Positions 25,775 to 33,813 of a DNA stretch of 64,000 nt are shown in pieces (position 1 is the stretch's first letter; every line of letters starts with the position of its first letter). Position numbers and translations under genes: made by a program. The notes beneath the pieces are model-generated. The model searched no databases. It saw only the letters and a program-made list of their open reading frames with translations, and was not told where the DNA came from. This DNA comes from Bacteroidia bacterium (GTDB taxonomy: Bacteria > Bacteroidota > Bacteroidia > Flavobacteriales > Flavobacteriaceae): the NCBI GenBank assembly GCA_030428865.1, contig JAUIEK010000002.1, forward strand, positions 1 to 64,000, in the 5' to 3' direction.

Positions 25775-27154
25775 ATGAATCAATCGGATAGTATATTAAT
25801 TATAGGAGCAGGGTTATGTGGTTCATTATTAGCCTTACGCTTGGCTCAAAGAGGACATAAAGTGATGGTTTACGAAAGTAGACCAGATATGAGAAAAACA
25901 CAAGTCGAAGCCGGACGATCTATTAATTTAGCTCTATCAGATAGAGGTCTTAGAGCGCTTAGATTAGTTGGTGTAGAAAAGCTAACAAAAGAGATTTGTA
26001 TTCCTATGAAAGGCCGATTAATACATGATGAGAAAGGAAATACATTCGAATCTAATTACTCGGGCAGAGAGGGAGAGTACATCAACTCAATTTCTCGTGG
26101 AGATTTAAATCGGATTTTGTTAGAAGAAGCAGATAAAAATGACAATGTAACACTTAATTTTAATTGTAAATGCTTACATGTAGATCATGAAAATTCATCC
26201 GCAACTTTTTTAGATATTGAAAATAAAAAAGAGTTTACAGTAAAAACAGATGTGGTTTTTGGTGCGGATGGAGCTGGATCTGTGGTAAGAAAGAGTTTTG
26301 AAGGACTAGCTAATTTCGATTTTACTATTTCTCAAGACTTTTTAACTCACGGATACAAAGAACTAGAAATCCCTGCGGATACTTTTGGTAAACACCAAAT
26401 TAGTAAAGATCATTTGCACATTTGGCCAAGAGGAGATTATATGTTGATTGCTTTGCCTAACACAGACGGAAGTTTTACCGTAACACTTTTTTTAAGTTAC
26501 AATGAAGGAGAATATAGTTTTAACAATTTAGTTACTAAAGAAAAGATTACTTCTTTTTTTAAGCAGCAATTTCCAGATGCGTTAGAATTAATTCCAGATG
26601 TTTTAGCTGAATTTAAAAATAATCCAACAGGCAAATTAGGAACAGTAAAATGCTACCCTTGGTCTTATAAAAACAGCTTATTACTTGGCGATGCTGCTCA
26701 TGCTGTTGTTCCTTTTTATGGACAAGGAATGAATGCTTCTTTTGAAGATGTTTTGGTGTTAGATGAAGTGATTACTCAAAATAAAGGAGAAAGTTGGCAA
26801 GTTGTTTTTGAAAAATTCCAAAAAATCAGAAAACCCGATGCAGATGCGATAGCTGATTTGGCCATTGATAACTATTATGAAATGCGAGATCATGTAGCTA
26901 ATAAAGATTTTAAGTTAAAGAGAAAGATAGAGATGGCTTTGGAAAAAACATTCCCAAACCAATACGCCTCTAAATACTCCTTGGTAACATTTAACGAATT
27001 TATTGGTTATCATGAAGCAATGACAAGAGGTAGAAAACAAGATGATGTATTACTTAGCATGATTGAAAAAAATGAAATTAAAGAGTCAGTAACTCATTCA
27101 GAAACTGAATTAAGAGAGGTGTTAGAAAGAATTATTCAAGAAACTAATGAATAG
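25775..27154 (+). CDS. kmo: kynurenine 3-monooxygenase
   Basis: 459 residues of an FAD-dependent aromatic hydroxylase. The FAD loop IIGAGLCGSLLALRLAQRG is at the N-terminus, AGRSINLALSDRG is typical of KMO, and LLGDAAHAVVPFYGQGMNA is the second FAD-binding motif. It makes 3-hydroxykynurenine with NADPH and oxygen. The C-terminal region is soluble-looking rather than the membrane anchor of the eukaryotic enzyme. It has no gap to kynU and overlaps the next gene by 8 bp, so the three are translationally linked. Confidence 0.93.
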   Translation: MNQSDSILIIGAGLCGSLLALRLAQRGHKVMVYESRPDMRKTQVEAGRSINLALSDRGLRALRLVGVEKLTKEICIPMKGRLIHDEKGNTFESNYSGREGEYINSISRGDLNRILLEEADKNDNVTLNFNCKCLHVDHENSSATFLDIENKKEFTVKTDVVFGADGAGSVVRKSFEGLANFDFTISQDFLTHGYKELEIPADTFGKHQISKDHLHIWPRGDYMLIALPNTDGSFTVTLFLSYNEGEYSFNNLVTKEKITSFFKQQFPDALELIPDVLAEFKNNPTGKLGTVKCYPWSYKNSLLLGDAAHAVVPFYGQGMNASFEDVLVLDEVITQNKGESWQVVFEKFQKIRKPDADAIADLAIDNYYEMRDHVANKDFKLKRKIEMALEKTFPNQYASKYSLVTFNEFIGYHEAMTRGRKQDDVLLSMIEKNEIKESVTHSETELREVLERIIQETNE

Positions 27155-27677
27155 GTATATTGTTTTGCTCCGCGGAATTAACGTATCTGGAAAAAACAAA
27201 CTTCCAATGCAGAAATTACGAGAGATGCTCAACAAAATGAATTATAAAAATGTAAAAACCTATATTCAGAGTGGAAATATCATTTTAGATACGAATGAGG
27301 AAGAAAAGAAAACACTTGAAAACAAAATCAAAGAAGCTATTAAAAATCAATTTGGATATGACGTTCCTGTTCTTGTAAAAACAATACAGGACGTGAAAAA
27401 AACAATCAAAGAAAATCCTTATCCTATTAGCGACGAAAAAGTTGTGGCAGTTGTTTTTTTAAGTGATGTTTCACCTTCTATTAAAACTATTAAAATTGAT
27501 AAAGCTGAAAATGATGAGTTCACCATTTCAAATGATGTGATTTATCTTTATTGCCCAAATGGATTTGGAAGAAGTAAATTAACAGTTAATGTTTTTGAGA
27601 AAAAGTTAGGCTTAACAGCTACTTCTCGAAATTGGAAAACAACAAATAAATTATTAGAATTAGCTAATACAAAATAG
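27147..27677 (+). CDS. DUF1697 domain protein
   Basis: 176 residues, nearly all DUF1697 ([25 protein letters not shown], then YIQSGNIIL and a C-terminal [15 protein letters not shown]). The family has no proven function. Here it overlaps kmo by 8 bp and ends 1 bp before the deaminase gene, so it is co-translated with kynurenine degradation enzymes. That tight packing may mean a supporting role in the pathway, or simply a passenger gene. Confidence 0.85.
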   Translation: MNRYIVLLRGINVSGKNKLPMQKLREMLNKMNYKNVKTYIQSGNIILDTNEEEKKTLENKIKEAIKNQFGYDVPVLVKTIQDVKKTIKENPYPISDEKVVAVVFLSDVSPSIKTIKIDKAENDEFTISNDVIYLYCPNGFGRSKLTVNVFEKKLGLTATSRNWKTTNKLLELANTK

Positions 27678-27678
27678 C

Positions 27679-28080
27679 ATGCCAGATAAAGTAACACCAA
27701 GAGGAGCGTATCCTCACGTAAAAGTAGCAGGAGATTTTATTTTTGTTTCAGGAACCAGTTCAAGGAAACCAGATAATTCAATTGAAGGAGTAGAAATAAT
27801 TGATAAAATGGGAACCAAATTTCTTGACATAAAACAACAAACACGTGCAGTTTTGGAAAATATAAATAGTAATTTACAAAAAGTTGGAGCTAGTTTAAAA
27901 GATGTTGTTGAGGTTTCTACTTTTTTAGTAAATATGAATGATTTTGCTGGTTATAATGAAGTGTATGCTGAGTTTTTTTCTCCAGAAACAGGCCCGGCAA
28001 GAACTACGGTAGCGGTTCATCAATTACCACATCCAGATTTAGTGATTGAAATAAAAGTTGTGGCATATAAAAAACAATGA
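27679..28080 (+). CDS. RidA-family deaminase, probable 2-aminomuconate deaminase
   Basis: 133 residues of the YjgF/YER057c/RidA fold. The substrate-binding Arg is in GPARTTVAV, and [14 protein letters not shown] and [16 protein letters not shown] are family segments. In kynurenine or aminophenol meta-cleavage pathways a RidA-type protein removes ammonia from 2-aminomuconate; the gene neighbourhood (aldehyde dehydrogenase next, with 4-bp overlap) supports that role here. By sequence alone it could be a general enamine deaminase. Confidence 0.82.
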   Translation: MPDKVTPRGAYPHVKVAGDFIFVSGTSSRKPDNSIEGVEIIDKMGTKFLDIKQQTRAVLENINSNLQKVGASLKDVVEVSTFLVNMNDFAGYNEVYAEFFSPETGPARTTVAVHQLPHPDLVIEIKVVAYKKQ

Positions 28081-29525
28081 AAAACGTTTTAAATTACATA
28101 AATGGAGAATACTTGCCTCCTGTTGCTGACAGGTGGATTGATAATTACAATCCGTCTAGTGGAGAGGTTTATGGACAGATTCCCGATTCTGATAAAGAAG
28201 ATGTAGCGTTAGCATATCAAGCAGCTAAAGAAGCTTTTTCTAGTTGGAGCAACACTACGTTAGAAGAACGTTCTCAAATTCTGCTAAAAATCTCACAACT
28301 TATTTTAGATAATTTAGATGAATTAGCAAAAGCAGAAACACTTGATAACGGAAAACCTATTTCATTATCAAAAAATGTAGATATTCCCAGAGCAGCTTCA
28401 AATTTTTCTTTTTTTGCTAAAGCAATTACCCAATTTGCATCAGAAGCGCATGAAAGTGTTGGTTTACAAGCGATGAATTATACTATGCGTCAACCAATAG
28501 GAGTAGTTGGCTGTATTTCTCCTTGGAATCTTCCTCTGTATTTATTCACATGGAAAATTGCTCCCGCGCTTGCTGCAGGAAATTGTGTAGTTGCCAAACC
28601 TAGTGAGGTTACACCTATGACAGCTTATTTGTTAGGAAAAATATGCAATGAAGCTGGGCTCCCAAAAGGAGTACTTAATATTGTTAATGGACTAGGTCAT
28701 ACAACAGGTCAAGCTATTGTAGATCATCCTAATATTAAAGCAATTTCGTTTACAGGAGGAACAAAAACAGGCGCTCAAATAGCTAAGTTGGCAGCTCCTA
28801 TGTTCAAAAAATTATCGTTAGAATTAGGAGGTAAAAACCCCAATATTATTTTTTCAGATTGCAATTATGAAGAAATGCTACAAACAACAGTTCGTTCTTC
28901 CTTTGCAAATCAAGGACAAATTTGCCTGTGTGGAAGTCGAATTTTTGTAGAAAAACCGATCTATGAAAAGTTTAAAAAAGACTTTGTAGAGGCAGTTTCT
29001 ATGTTAAAAATTGGAAATCCTTTTAATACTGATTCAGATTTAGGAGCGCTGGTTTCTAAAGAGCATTTAGAAAAAGTAAAATCATATATAGAAAGCGCAA
29101 AAGATTTTGGTGGAGAAATTTTGTTTGGCGGTAAAACGGTAAATGTTGCAAACCATGAAAATGGGTATTATTTACAACCAACAATTATTGAGGTTAAAAG
29201 CAATCAATGTAAATTAAATCAAGAAGAAATATTTGGTCCTGTGGTAACAATTATGCCTTTTGATTCAGAGGAGGAAGTTTTAGAAATGGCGAACGATGTT
29301 TCATATGGTTTATCTGCCACTTTATGGACACAAAATTTAGATCGAACCATGCGAATGACCAAACGATTACAAGCAGGAATAGTTTGGGTAAACACATGGG
29401 TGTTACGTGATTTGCGTACACCTTTTGGAGGAGTAAAGTCATCTGGAGTAGGAAGAGAAGGCGGTTTTGAAGCGTTACGATTTTTTACTGAACCTAAAAA
29501 TATTTGTATAAAATACCAAGAATGA
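28077..29525 (+). CDS. aldehyde dehydrogenase, probable 2-aminomuconic semialdehyde dehydrogenase
   Basis: 482 residues of an NAD-dependent ALDH. The glutamate motif [10 protein letters not shown] and the cysteine motif [10 protein letters not shown] are present, as are [19 protein letters not shown] and the C-terminal [15 protein letters not shown]. The closest recognised group is 2-hydroxymuconic/2-aminomuconic semialdehyde dehydrogenases. In this operon it would oxidise 2-aminomuconate semialdehyde to 2-aminomuconate, the substrate of the RidA protein encoded just before it. It overlaps both neighbours by ATGA. Confidence 0.88.
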   Translation: MKNVLNYINGEYLPPVADRWIDNYNPSSGEVYGQIPDSDKEDVALAYQAAKEAFSSWSNTTLEERSQILLKISQLILDNLDELAKAETLDNGKPISLSKNVDIPRAASNFSFFAKAITQFASEAHESVGLQAMNYTMRQPIGVVGCISPWNLPLYLFTWKIAPALAAGNCVVAKPSEVTPMTAYLLGKICNEAGLPKGVLNIVNGLGHTTGQAIVDHPNIKAISFTGGTKTGAQIAKLAAPMFKKLSLELGGKNPNIIFSDCNYEEMLQTTVRSSFANQGQICLCGSRIFVEKPIYEKFKKDFVEAVSMLKIGNPFNTDSDLGALVSKEHLEKVKSYIESAKDFGGEILFGGKTVNVANHENGYYLQPTIIEVKSNQCKLNQEEIFGPVVTIMPFDSEEEVLEMANDVSYGLSATLWTQNLDRTMRMTKRLQAGIVWVNTWVLRDLRTPFGGVKSSGVGREGGFEALRFFTEPKNICIKYQE

Positions 29526-30310
29526 ATCTAGAATTACAAAATAAAAATGCATTAGTGTGTGGTAGCACACAAGGAATTGGGAAAGCAACTGCAATAATGT
29601 TAGCAAATGAAGGAATGAATGTTACTTTATCAGCTAGAAATAAAGAAAAATTACAAGAAGTAATAGCTGAGCTTCCAACAAGTAACAATCAAGAGCATTC
29701 TTTTTTACAAGCTGATTTCTCTAATCCAGAGCAGGTGCAAAAAGCAGTTCAAAATCATATTGAAGGAAAACATGGTTTTCATGTATTAGTCAATAATACA
29801 GGAGGTCCAAAAAGTGGACTCATTCACAAGGCGTCTACTCAAGAATTTTCAGATGCTTTTCAAATGCATGTTGTAACAAATCAACTATTAACACAAGCTG
29901 TTATTCCTTTTATGAAAGAAGAGGGTTTTGGTAGAATTATTAATGTGATTTCTACTTCTGTAAAAGAGCCTATTCCAGGTCTTGGTGTTAGTAATACAAT
30001 TAGAAATGCTGTGGCAAATTGGGCAAAAACGTTGGCTGGAGAATTGGCAGAATTTGGTATTACTGTTAATAATGTGTTACCTGGCTTTACAGATACAGCT
30101 CGATTGGATCAAATAATAAAAATAAAAGCAAAGAATGCAAATACATCTGAGGAAGAAATGACTCAGATTATGAAAAATTATGTGCCTGCAAAACGATTTG
30201 CAAAGCCAGAAGAAACAGCTTCTGCTATTGCTTTTTTGGCAAGCGGTGTGGCGAGTTACATAACAGGAATTAACCTTCCTGTAGATGGAGGAAGAACCAA
30301 GTCTTTGTAA
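29522..30310 (+). CDS. atypical SDR-family protein lacking the catalytic Tyr-Lys pair
   Basis: 262 residues. The Rossmann loop CGSTQGIGKATA and the VNNTGGP segment mark it as an SDR, and GINLPVDGGR is the usual C-terminal end. At the YxxxK site, however, it reads GLGVSNTIRNAVANWAKTLA, so the catalytic Tyr and Lys are replaced. This pattern fits the BKR-like atypical SDR subgroup, whose chemistry is unclear. The ATG at 29522 overlaps the aldehyde dehydrogenase stop (ATGA), which decides this start over one six codons upstream. Its step in kynurenine breakdown is unknown. Confidence 0.85.
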   Translation: MNLELQNKNALVCGSTQGIGKATAIMLANEGMNVTLSARNKEKLQEVIAELPTSNNQEHSFLQADFSNPEQVQKAVQNHIEGKHGFHVLVNNTGGPKSGLIHKASTQEFSDAFQMHVVTNQLLTQAVIPFMKEEGFGRIINVISTSVKEPIPGLGVSNTIRNAVANWAKTLAGELAEFGITVNNVLPGFTDTARLDQIIKIKAKNANTSEEEMTQIMKNYVPAKRFAKPEETASAIAFLASGVASYITGINLPVDGGRTKSL

Positions 30311-30313
30311 TTT

Positions 30314-30337
30314 TAAAACTAAAACTAAAACTAAAAC
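30314..30337 (+). repeat. (TAAAAC)4 tandem hexamer repeat
   Basis: Four perfect copies of TAAAAC fill the 30-bp spacer between the SDR gene and the dioxygenase gene, ending 3 bp before its ATG. A-rich sequence in this place can help ribosome binding in Bacteroidota, and the copy number could change by slippage. Confidence 0.9.
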
Positions 30338-30340
30338 ATC

Positions 30341-30871
30341 ATGAGTCATCTTGTTCAACCTTTAAATTTTAAAAAATGGATTGACGAGCATCGTCATTTA
30401 TTAAAACCTCCAGTAGGAAATAAGTGTGTGTGGGAAAATGGAGAATATATTGTAATGGTAGTTGGCGGGCCTAACAGTAGAAAAGATTATCATTATAACG
30501 AAACACCAGAATTTTTTTATCAAGTAGAGGGAGATATGGTGTTAAAAATCATTAATAATAAAGGTGAACAAGAAGATGTAGAGATAAAAGAAGGAGATAT
30601 TTATCTGTTACCAGCTAAAGTACCACATTCACCACAAAGAAAAGTGAATACGGTAGGTTTGGTTATAGAATATCCAAGACCAGAAGGTGTGATGGATGCA
30701 TTGGAATGGTATTGTGAAAACTGTGGCAATCCTCTTTATAGAGAAGAATTTGCACTTAATAATATTGAAACAGACATGCCTATCATTTTTGATAAGTACT
30801 ATTCCAATACAGAAAAATGCACCTGTAATAATTGTGGTACGGTTATGAAAGCACCTCAAAAACTATCGTAG
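30341..30871 (+). CDS. nbaC: 3-hydroxyanthranilate 3,4-dioxygenase
   Basis: 176 residues of a cupin dioxygenase. Iron ligands are visible as the His and Glu of DYHYNETPEFFYQ and the His of KVPHSPQR. The C-terminus carries two CxxC pairs (CENCGNP and CNNCG), the rubredoxin-like metal site of bacterial and fungal forms. It opens the ring of 3-hydroxyanthranilate to give 2-amino-3-carboxymuconate semialdehyde. Its gene directly abuts the ACMSD gene, whose enzyme uses the product. Confidence 0.93.
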   Translation: MSHLVQPLNFKKWIDEHRHLLKPPVGNKCVWENGEYIVMVVGGPNSRKDYHYNETPEFFYQVEGDMVLKIINNKGEQEDVEIKEGDIYLLPAKVPHSPQRKVNTVGLVIEYPRPEGVMDALEWYCENCGNPLYREEFALNNIETDMPIIFDKYYSNTEKCTCNNCGTVMKAPQKLS

Positions 30872-31954
30872 ATGAAAAGAAAACTTCGTATTAACGGTCA
30901 TTCACACTTACTGCCTTATCCAGAAGAAATTCCGCAGTATATGAAAGAAAAAGGAATTTTTTGGGTAGATGAAGGAAGGAAGTTCATGCTTCAGAAAGAT
31001 TGGAGCAGACCTGTTACAGATTCTAGTTTTTTCTTAAATGAAAAACTGGAGTGGATGGATAAATATAATATTGATCATGCAGTTGTATTGAATTTATCTC
31101 AGTTATATGGTAATGGACTCAGACTTGAAGAAATGAAGCAGGCTTTGCGTTTTCAAAATGATTTTAATGCCCGCATTCAGCATGATCATCCTGCTAAATT
31201 TTCTTGCGGATTTGTAGTGCATCCAGGTTTTGTAAGAGGAGCTTGCTGGGAAATAGAACGTTGTGTAGAGGAGTTAGGTATGCGATTGTTATGCTTACCA
31301 ACACATTATATGGATACGATTGGTACTTGGCGTTGTATTTTTGATGAAGAAAATGAACCAATTTTTGAACTAGCTAGTAAATATAATCTTGCAGTAGAAA
31401 TACATCCGTATGATGGTGAAAAGTTTATCAAGTTAGAAAACACTGCTTGGCGATTTCATTTAATTTGGATGTTGGCTCAATGTGCAGATGCGTATCATTT
31501 TTTAACACTTAACGGCTATCAAGATAAGTTTCCGAACATGCGGGTTTGTTTTGCTCATGGAGGTCAGTTAGCTCAGATTAATTTAGGAAGAAGAATTCAA
31601 GGGTTTGATGGAAGGCCTGATCTGTTTGAAGGAAAAGAGCACCCAAGAAAAGCCGTAGGGCATAAAAATATTTTCTTTGATACTTTGGTGCATGATACAG
31701 GTTCATTAGAACTTCTCATAAAAAACCAAGGCATAAAACAAGTGGTGATGGGATTGGATGATCCGTATCCTTTAGGAGAAATGGAAAGCGCTCCTCAGTC
31801 TTCATACCCAGGAAAAATATTAGACTTAGCTATTGAAAAAGGCATTATTAATGATCAAGATCAAGATCAAATATGGGAAGATAATGTATTGCAATGGTTG
31901 TTTGGAGATGATCAAAAAGGAAAACAAGATCTAATTGATAGAATATTAAAATAA
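30872..31954 (+). CDS. nbaD: aminocarboxymuconate-semialdehyde decarboxylase
   Basis: 360 residues of an amidohydrolase-fold decarboxylase. Zinc ligands are expected in GHSHLLP (HxH), VEIHPYDG and the Asp of GLDDPYPLGE; FAHGGQ is also typical. It decarboxylates ACMS to 2-aminomuconate semialdehyde and so takes carbon away from quinolinate formation towards full degradation. It starts directly after the dioxygenase stop and ends directly at the SGNH hydrolase start. Confidence 0.92.
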   Translation: MKRKLRINGHSHLLPYPEEIPQYMKEKGIFWVDEGRKFMLQKDWSRPVTDSSFFLNEKLEWMDKYNIDHAVVLNLSQLYGNGLRLEEMKQALRFQNDFNARIQHDHPAKFSCGFVVHPGFVRGACWEIERCVEELGMRLLCLPTHYMDTIGTWRCIFDEENEPIFELASKYNLAVEIHPYDGEKFIKLENTAWRFHLIWMLAQCADAYHFLTLNGYQDKFPNMRVCFAHGGQLAQINLGRRIQGFDGRPDLFEGKEHPRKAVGHKNIFFDTLVHDTGSLELLIKNQGIKQVVMGLDDPYPLGEMESAPQSSYPGKILDLAIEKGIINDQDQDQIWEDNVLQWLFGDDQKGKQDLIDRILK

Positions 31955-32638
31955 ATGAAAAGAACGGTATTTTTTGTAACTATTCTTTTTATAACATTAA
32001 GCTTAAATGCTCAAAAAATTCTATTTGTAGGCAATAGCCTTACTTATTATAATAATCTTCCAAAAATTTTAGAACTAGTAGCTAAAGAGTATGGAGTAGA
32101 TATAAAAACAGAAAGTTTATGCTATCCTAATTATGCTTTAATAGATCATTTGGAAGATGGTCTTTTACAGCAATATTTGGTTAAGAATCAATATGATTAT
32201 GTAATTATACAACAAGGTCCTTCTTCTCAAGAAAAAGGGAAAAAAATGTTATTGAGAGACGGCGCAGTTATAAAGTCTTTGTGCGAAAAACAAAAATCTC
32301 AATTAGGATATTTTATGGTATGGCCTTCAAAACAGTACTATTTTACATTTGATAAGGTAATTGAAAATCATCAATTGGCTGCTAAATCAACAAAATCTTT
32401 ATTATTTCCGGTAGGCTTAGTTTGGAAAGAATACAATGAATTAAAAAGAAAAGAAAGTTTGTACGGTCCAGACGGATTTCATCCTTCATCAGCAGGAAGT
32501 TTTTTGGCTGCATTAGTTATATTCCATCAAATAGAACCAAAAAAGAACCTTCATCAATTAACCATTAATAACTTAAAAAAATGGATAAAAAATGAAGGAA
32601 CATTAAAAGAAATAATTCAATTAGTTGAGAAACATTAG
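31955..32638 (+). CDS. exported SGNH/GDSL-type hydrolase
   Basis: 227 residues with a signal peptide (mature start at Gln, SLNAQK). Block I is FVGNSLTYYNN (Ser nucleophile) and block V is DGFHPSSAGS (Asp-His), with YVIIQQGPSSQ in between, so it is a probable esterase or lipase-like hydrolase acting outside the cytoplasm. It shares zero spacing with the ACMSD gene and is thus the last gene of the kynurenine operon, although its link to the pathway is not obvious. Confidence 0.82.
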   Translation: MKRTVFFVTILFITLSLNAQKILFVGNSLTYYNNLPKILELVAKEYGVDIKTESLCYPNYALIDHLEDGLLQQYLVKNQYDYVIIQQGPSSQEKGKKMLLRDGAVIKSLCEKQKSQLGYFMVWPSKQYYFTFDKVIENHQLAAKSTKSLLFPVGLVWKEYNELKRKESLYGPDGFHPSSAGSFLAALVIFHQIEPKKNLHQLTINNLKKWIKNEGTLKEIIQLVEKH

Positions 32639-32640
32639 AA

Positions 32641-33267
32641 TTATTTGCTACAACTTTGTTTTAAAACTTGCTCAGCTCTACTCTTGCCCCAAGAAGGTTC
32701 AAAATTTTCTTTTTGATCTTCTTTTTCAGCAAGTTCCAAAGCTCTTTTGATGTCTTTACAATATGGTTCAATGGGCTTGCCAAAAAACTGGGCAGAGCCC
32801 ATATCCCATTCAGCTTTTTGTAAAATTACTCTTGGGTTATTTGGAGCCAACTCAATAGCTTTTGCAAAAATTTCAGAATTTTTCATAGATAAAGACATGC
32901 CATATTTTTGACCGTCAAAAGCAATAAAAGCTGTATTTCTTAGTGCTTGCATAATCATAATTTCTGGGTTGTTAGATGATAACTCATCAGCTTTATCTAA
33001 ATGTAGTTTGGCTTTATCAAGTTTTGCTTGTAAAGCAGCTTCATCTTTAATACCAAAAGAACTAATAATATTAACGTATGCCACATAATAAGCAGGAATC
33101 CAATTTTTTTTCTCTGCATTCGCAATTCGTTCAAATAGATTGGAAGCCTCGGTTATCTTACCTTCTTTCCAGAAAGAGAATGCTTTTTCCATTCCTTTTT
33201 CGTACTGAGATTGTGCACTTACTCCTAAGGAGAACAACATTATGGCACACAAGAATAATTTTTTCAT
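32641..33267 (-). CDS. exported TPR-like protein
   Basis: 208 residues with a signal peptide (GVSAQSQ). The rest is helical with TPR-like spacing (KGMEKAFSFWKEGKITEASNLFERI, AKLHLDKADELSSNNPEIMI, FAKAIELAPNNPRVILQKAEWDMG). Such proteins mediate protein contacts. It is the last gene of a run with a DUF2141 protein and a TonB receptor. It has no recognised enzymatic motif. Confidence 0.7.
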   Translation of the reverse strand: MKKLFLCAIMLFSLGVSAQSQYEKGMEKAFSFWKEGKITEASNLFERIANAEKKNWIPAYYVAYVNIISSFGIKDEAALQAKLDKAKLHLDKADELSSNNPEIMIMQALRNTAFIAFDGQKYGMSLSMKNSEIFAKAIELAPNNPRVILQKAEWDMGSAQFFGKPIEPYCKDIKRALELAEKEDQKENFEPSWGKSRAEQVLKQSCSK

Positions 33268-33290
33268 AATTGATAATTTTAAATAATTGG

Positions 33291-33722
33291 TTAGTTGATT
33301 TTTACGGTTACTGTTTTATTTTGATCGATCTTAATTTTAGCATTGTTAAAAGAAGGCGGACCAAAACGTCCTTTTTGATTATTAGAGAAAGCGTAAGGTT
33401 CTTTCGGAATCCCGATAAAATTTTTGTCTAGTTTACTGTTTCCATTAACATCATGAAACATAGAAAAAGCGTACTCTCCTTTTTCTATATTTTTAAAAGT
33501 AATAGTTACTTTTTTATCTTGAATAACTACTTTTTTACTTTTATAAGCCTGATGCATAAATTTTTCTTCGTCATTGAACAAAGACAAAAACAAAAAACCT
33601 TTTTGATGTTTTTTTATCGTTATTTCTATAGATAAATCTACCGTCTCTTTTTCTTCTTGTGCATGTAGAAAAGTGCTTGCTGCAATTAATAAAGTAGAGA
33701 TAATGAGTTGTAATTTTTTCAT
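33291..33722 (-). CDS. DUF2141 exported protein
   Basis: 143 residues with a signal peptide (FLHAQEE). The core HDVNGNSKLDKNFIGIPKEPYAFSNN with GRFGPPSFNNA is the DUF2141 signature. The family is common in Bacteroidota and has no established function. It lies between a TPR-like protein gene (23-bp gap) and a TonB receptor gene (91 bp), all on one strand. Confidence 0.85.
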   Translation of the reverse strand: MKKLQLIISTLLIAASTFLHAQEEKETVDLSIEITIKKHQKGFLFLSLFNDEEKFMHQAYKSKKVVIQDKKVTITFKNIEKGEYAFSMFHDVNGNSKLDKNFIGIPKEPYAFSNNQKGRFGPPSFNNAKIKIDQNKTVTVKIN

Positions 33723-33813
33723 CTTCTTAAGATTGGAATCAAATATCTTTTATTTTTCTTGTAGATTAATATTGTATTTGCTGAGCTGTTGGTTTTTACT
33801 TCTAAATTGTAAT

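Noticed and set aside
29504-29521. Six-codon upstream start of the atypical SDR
   Set aside because: It would add residues overlapping the end of the aldehyde dehydrogenase; the ATG at 29522 forms the ATGA overlap seen elsewhere in this operon.
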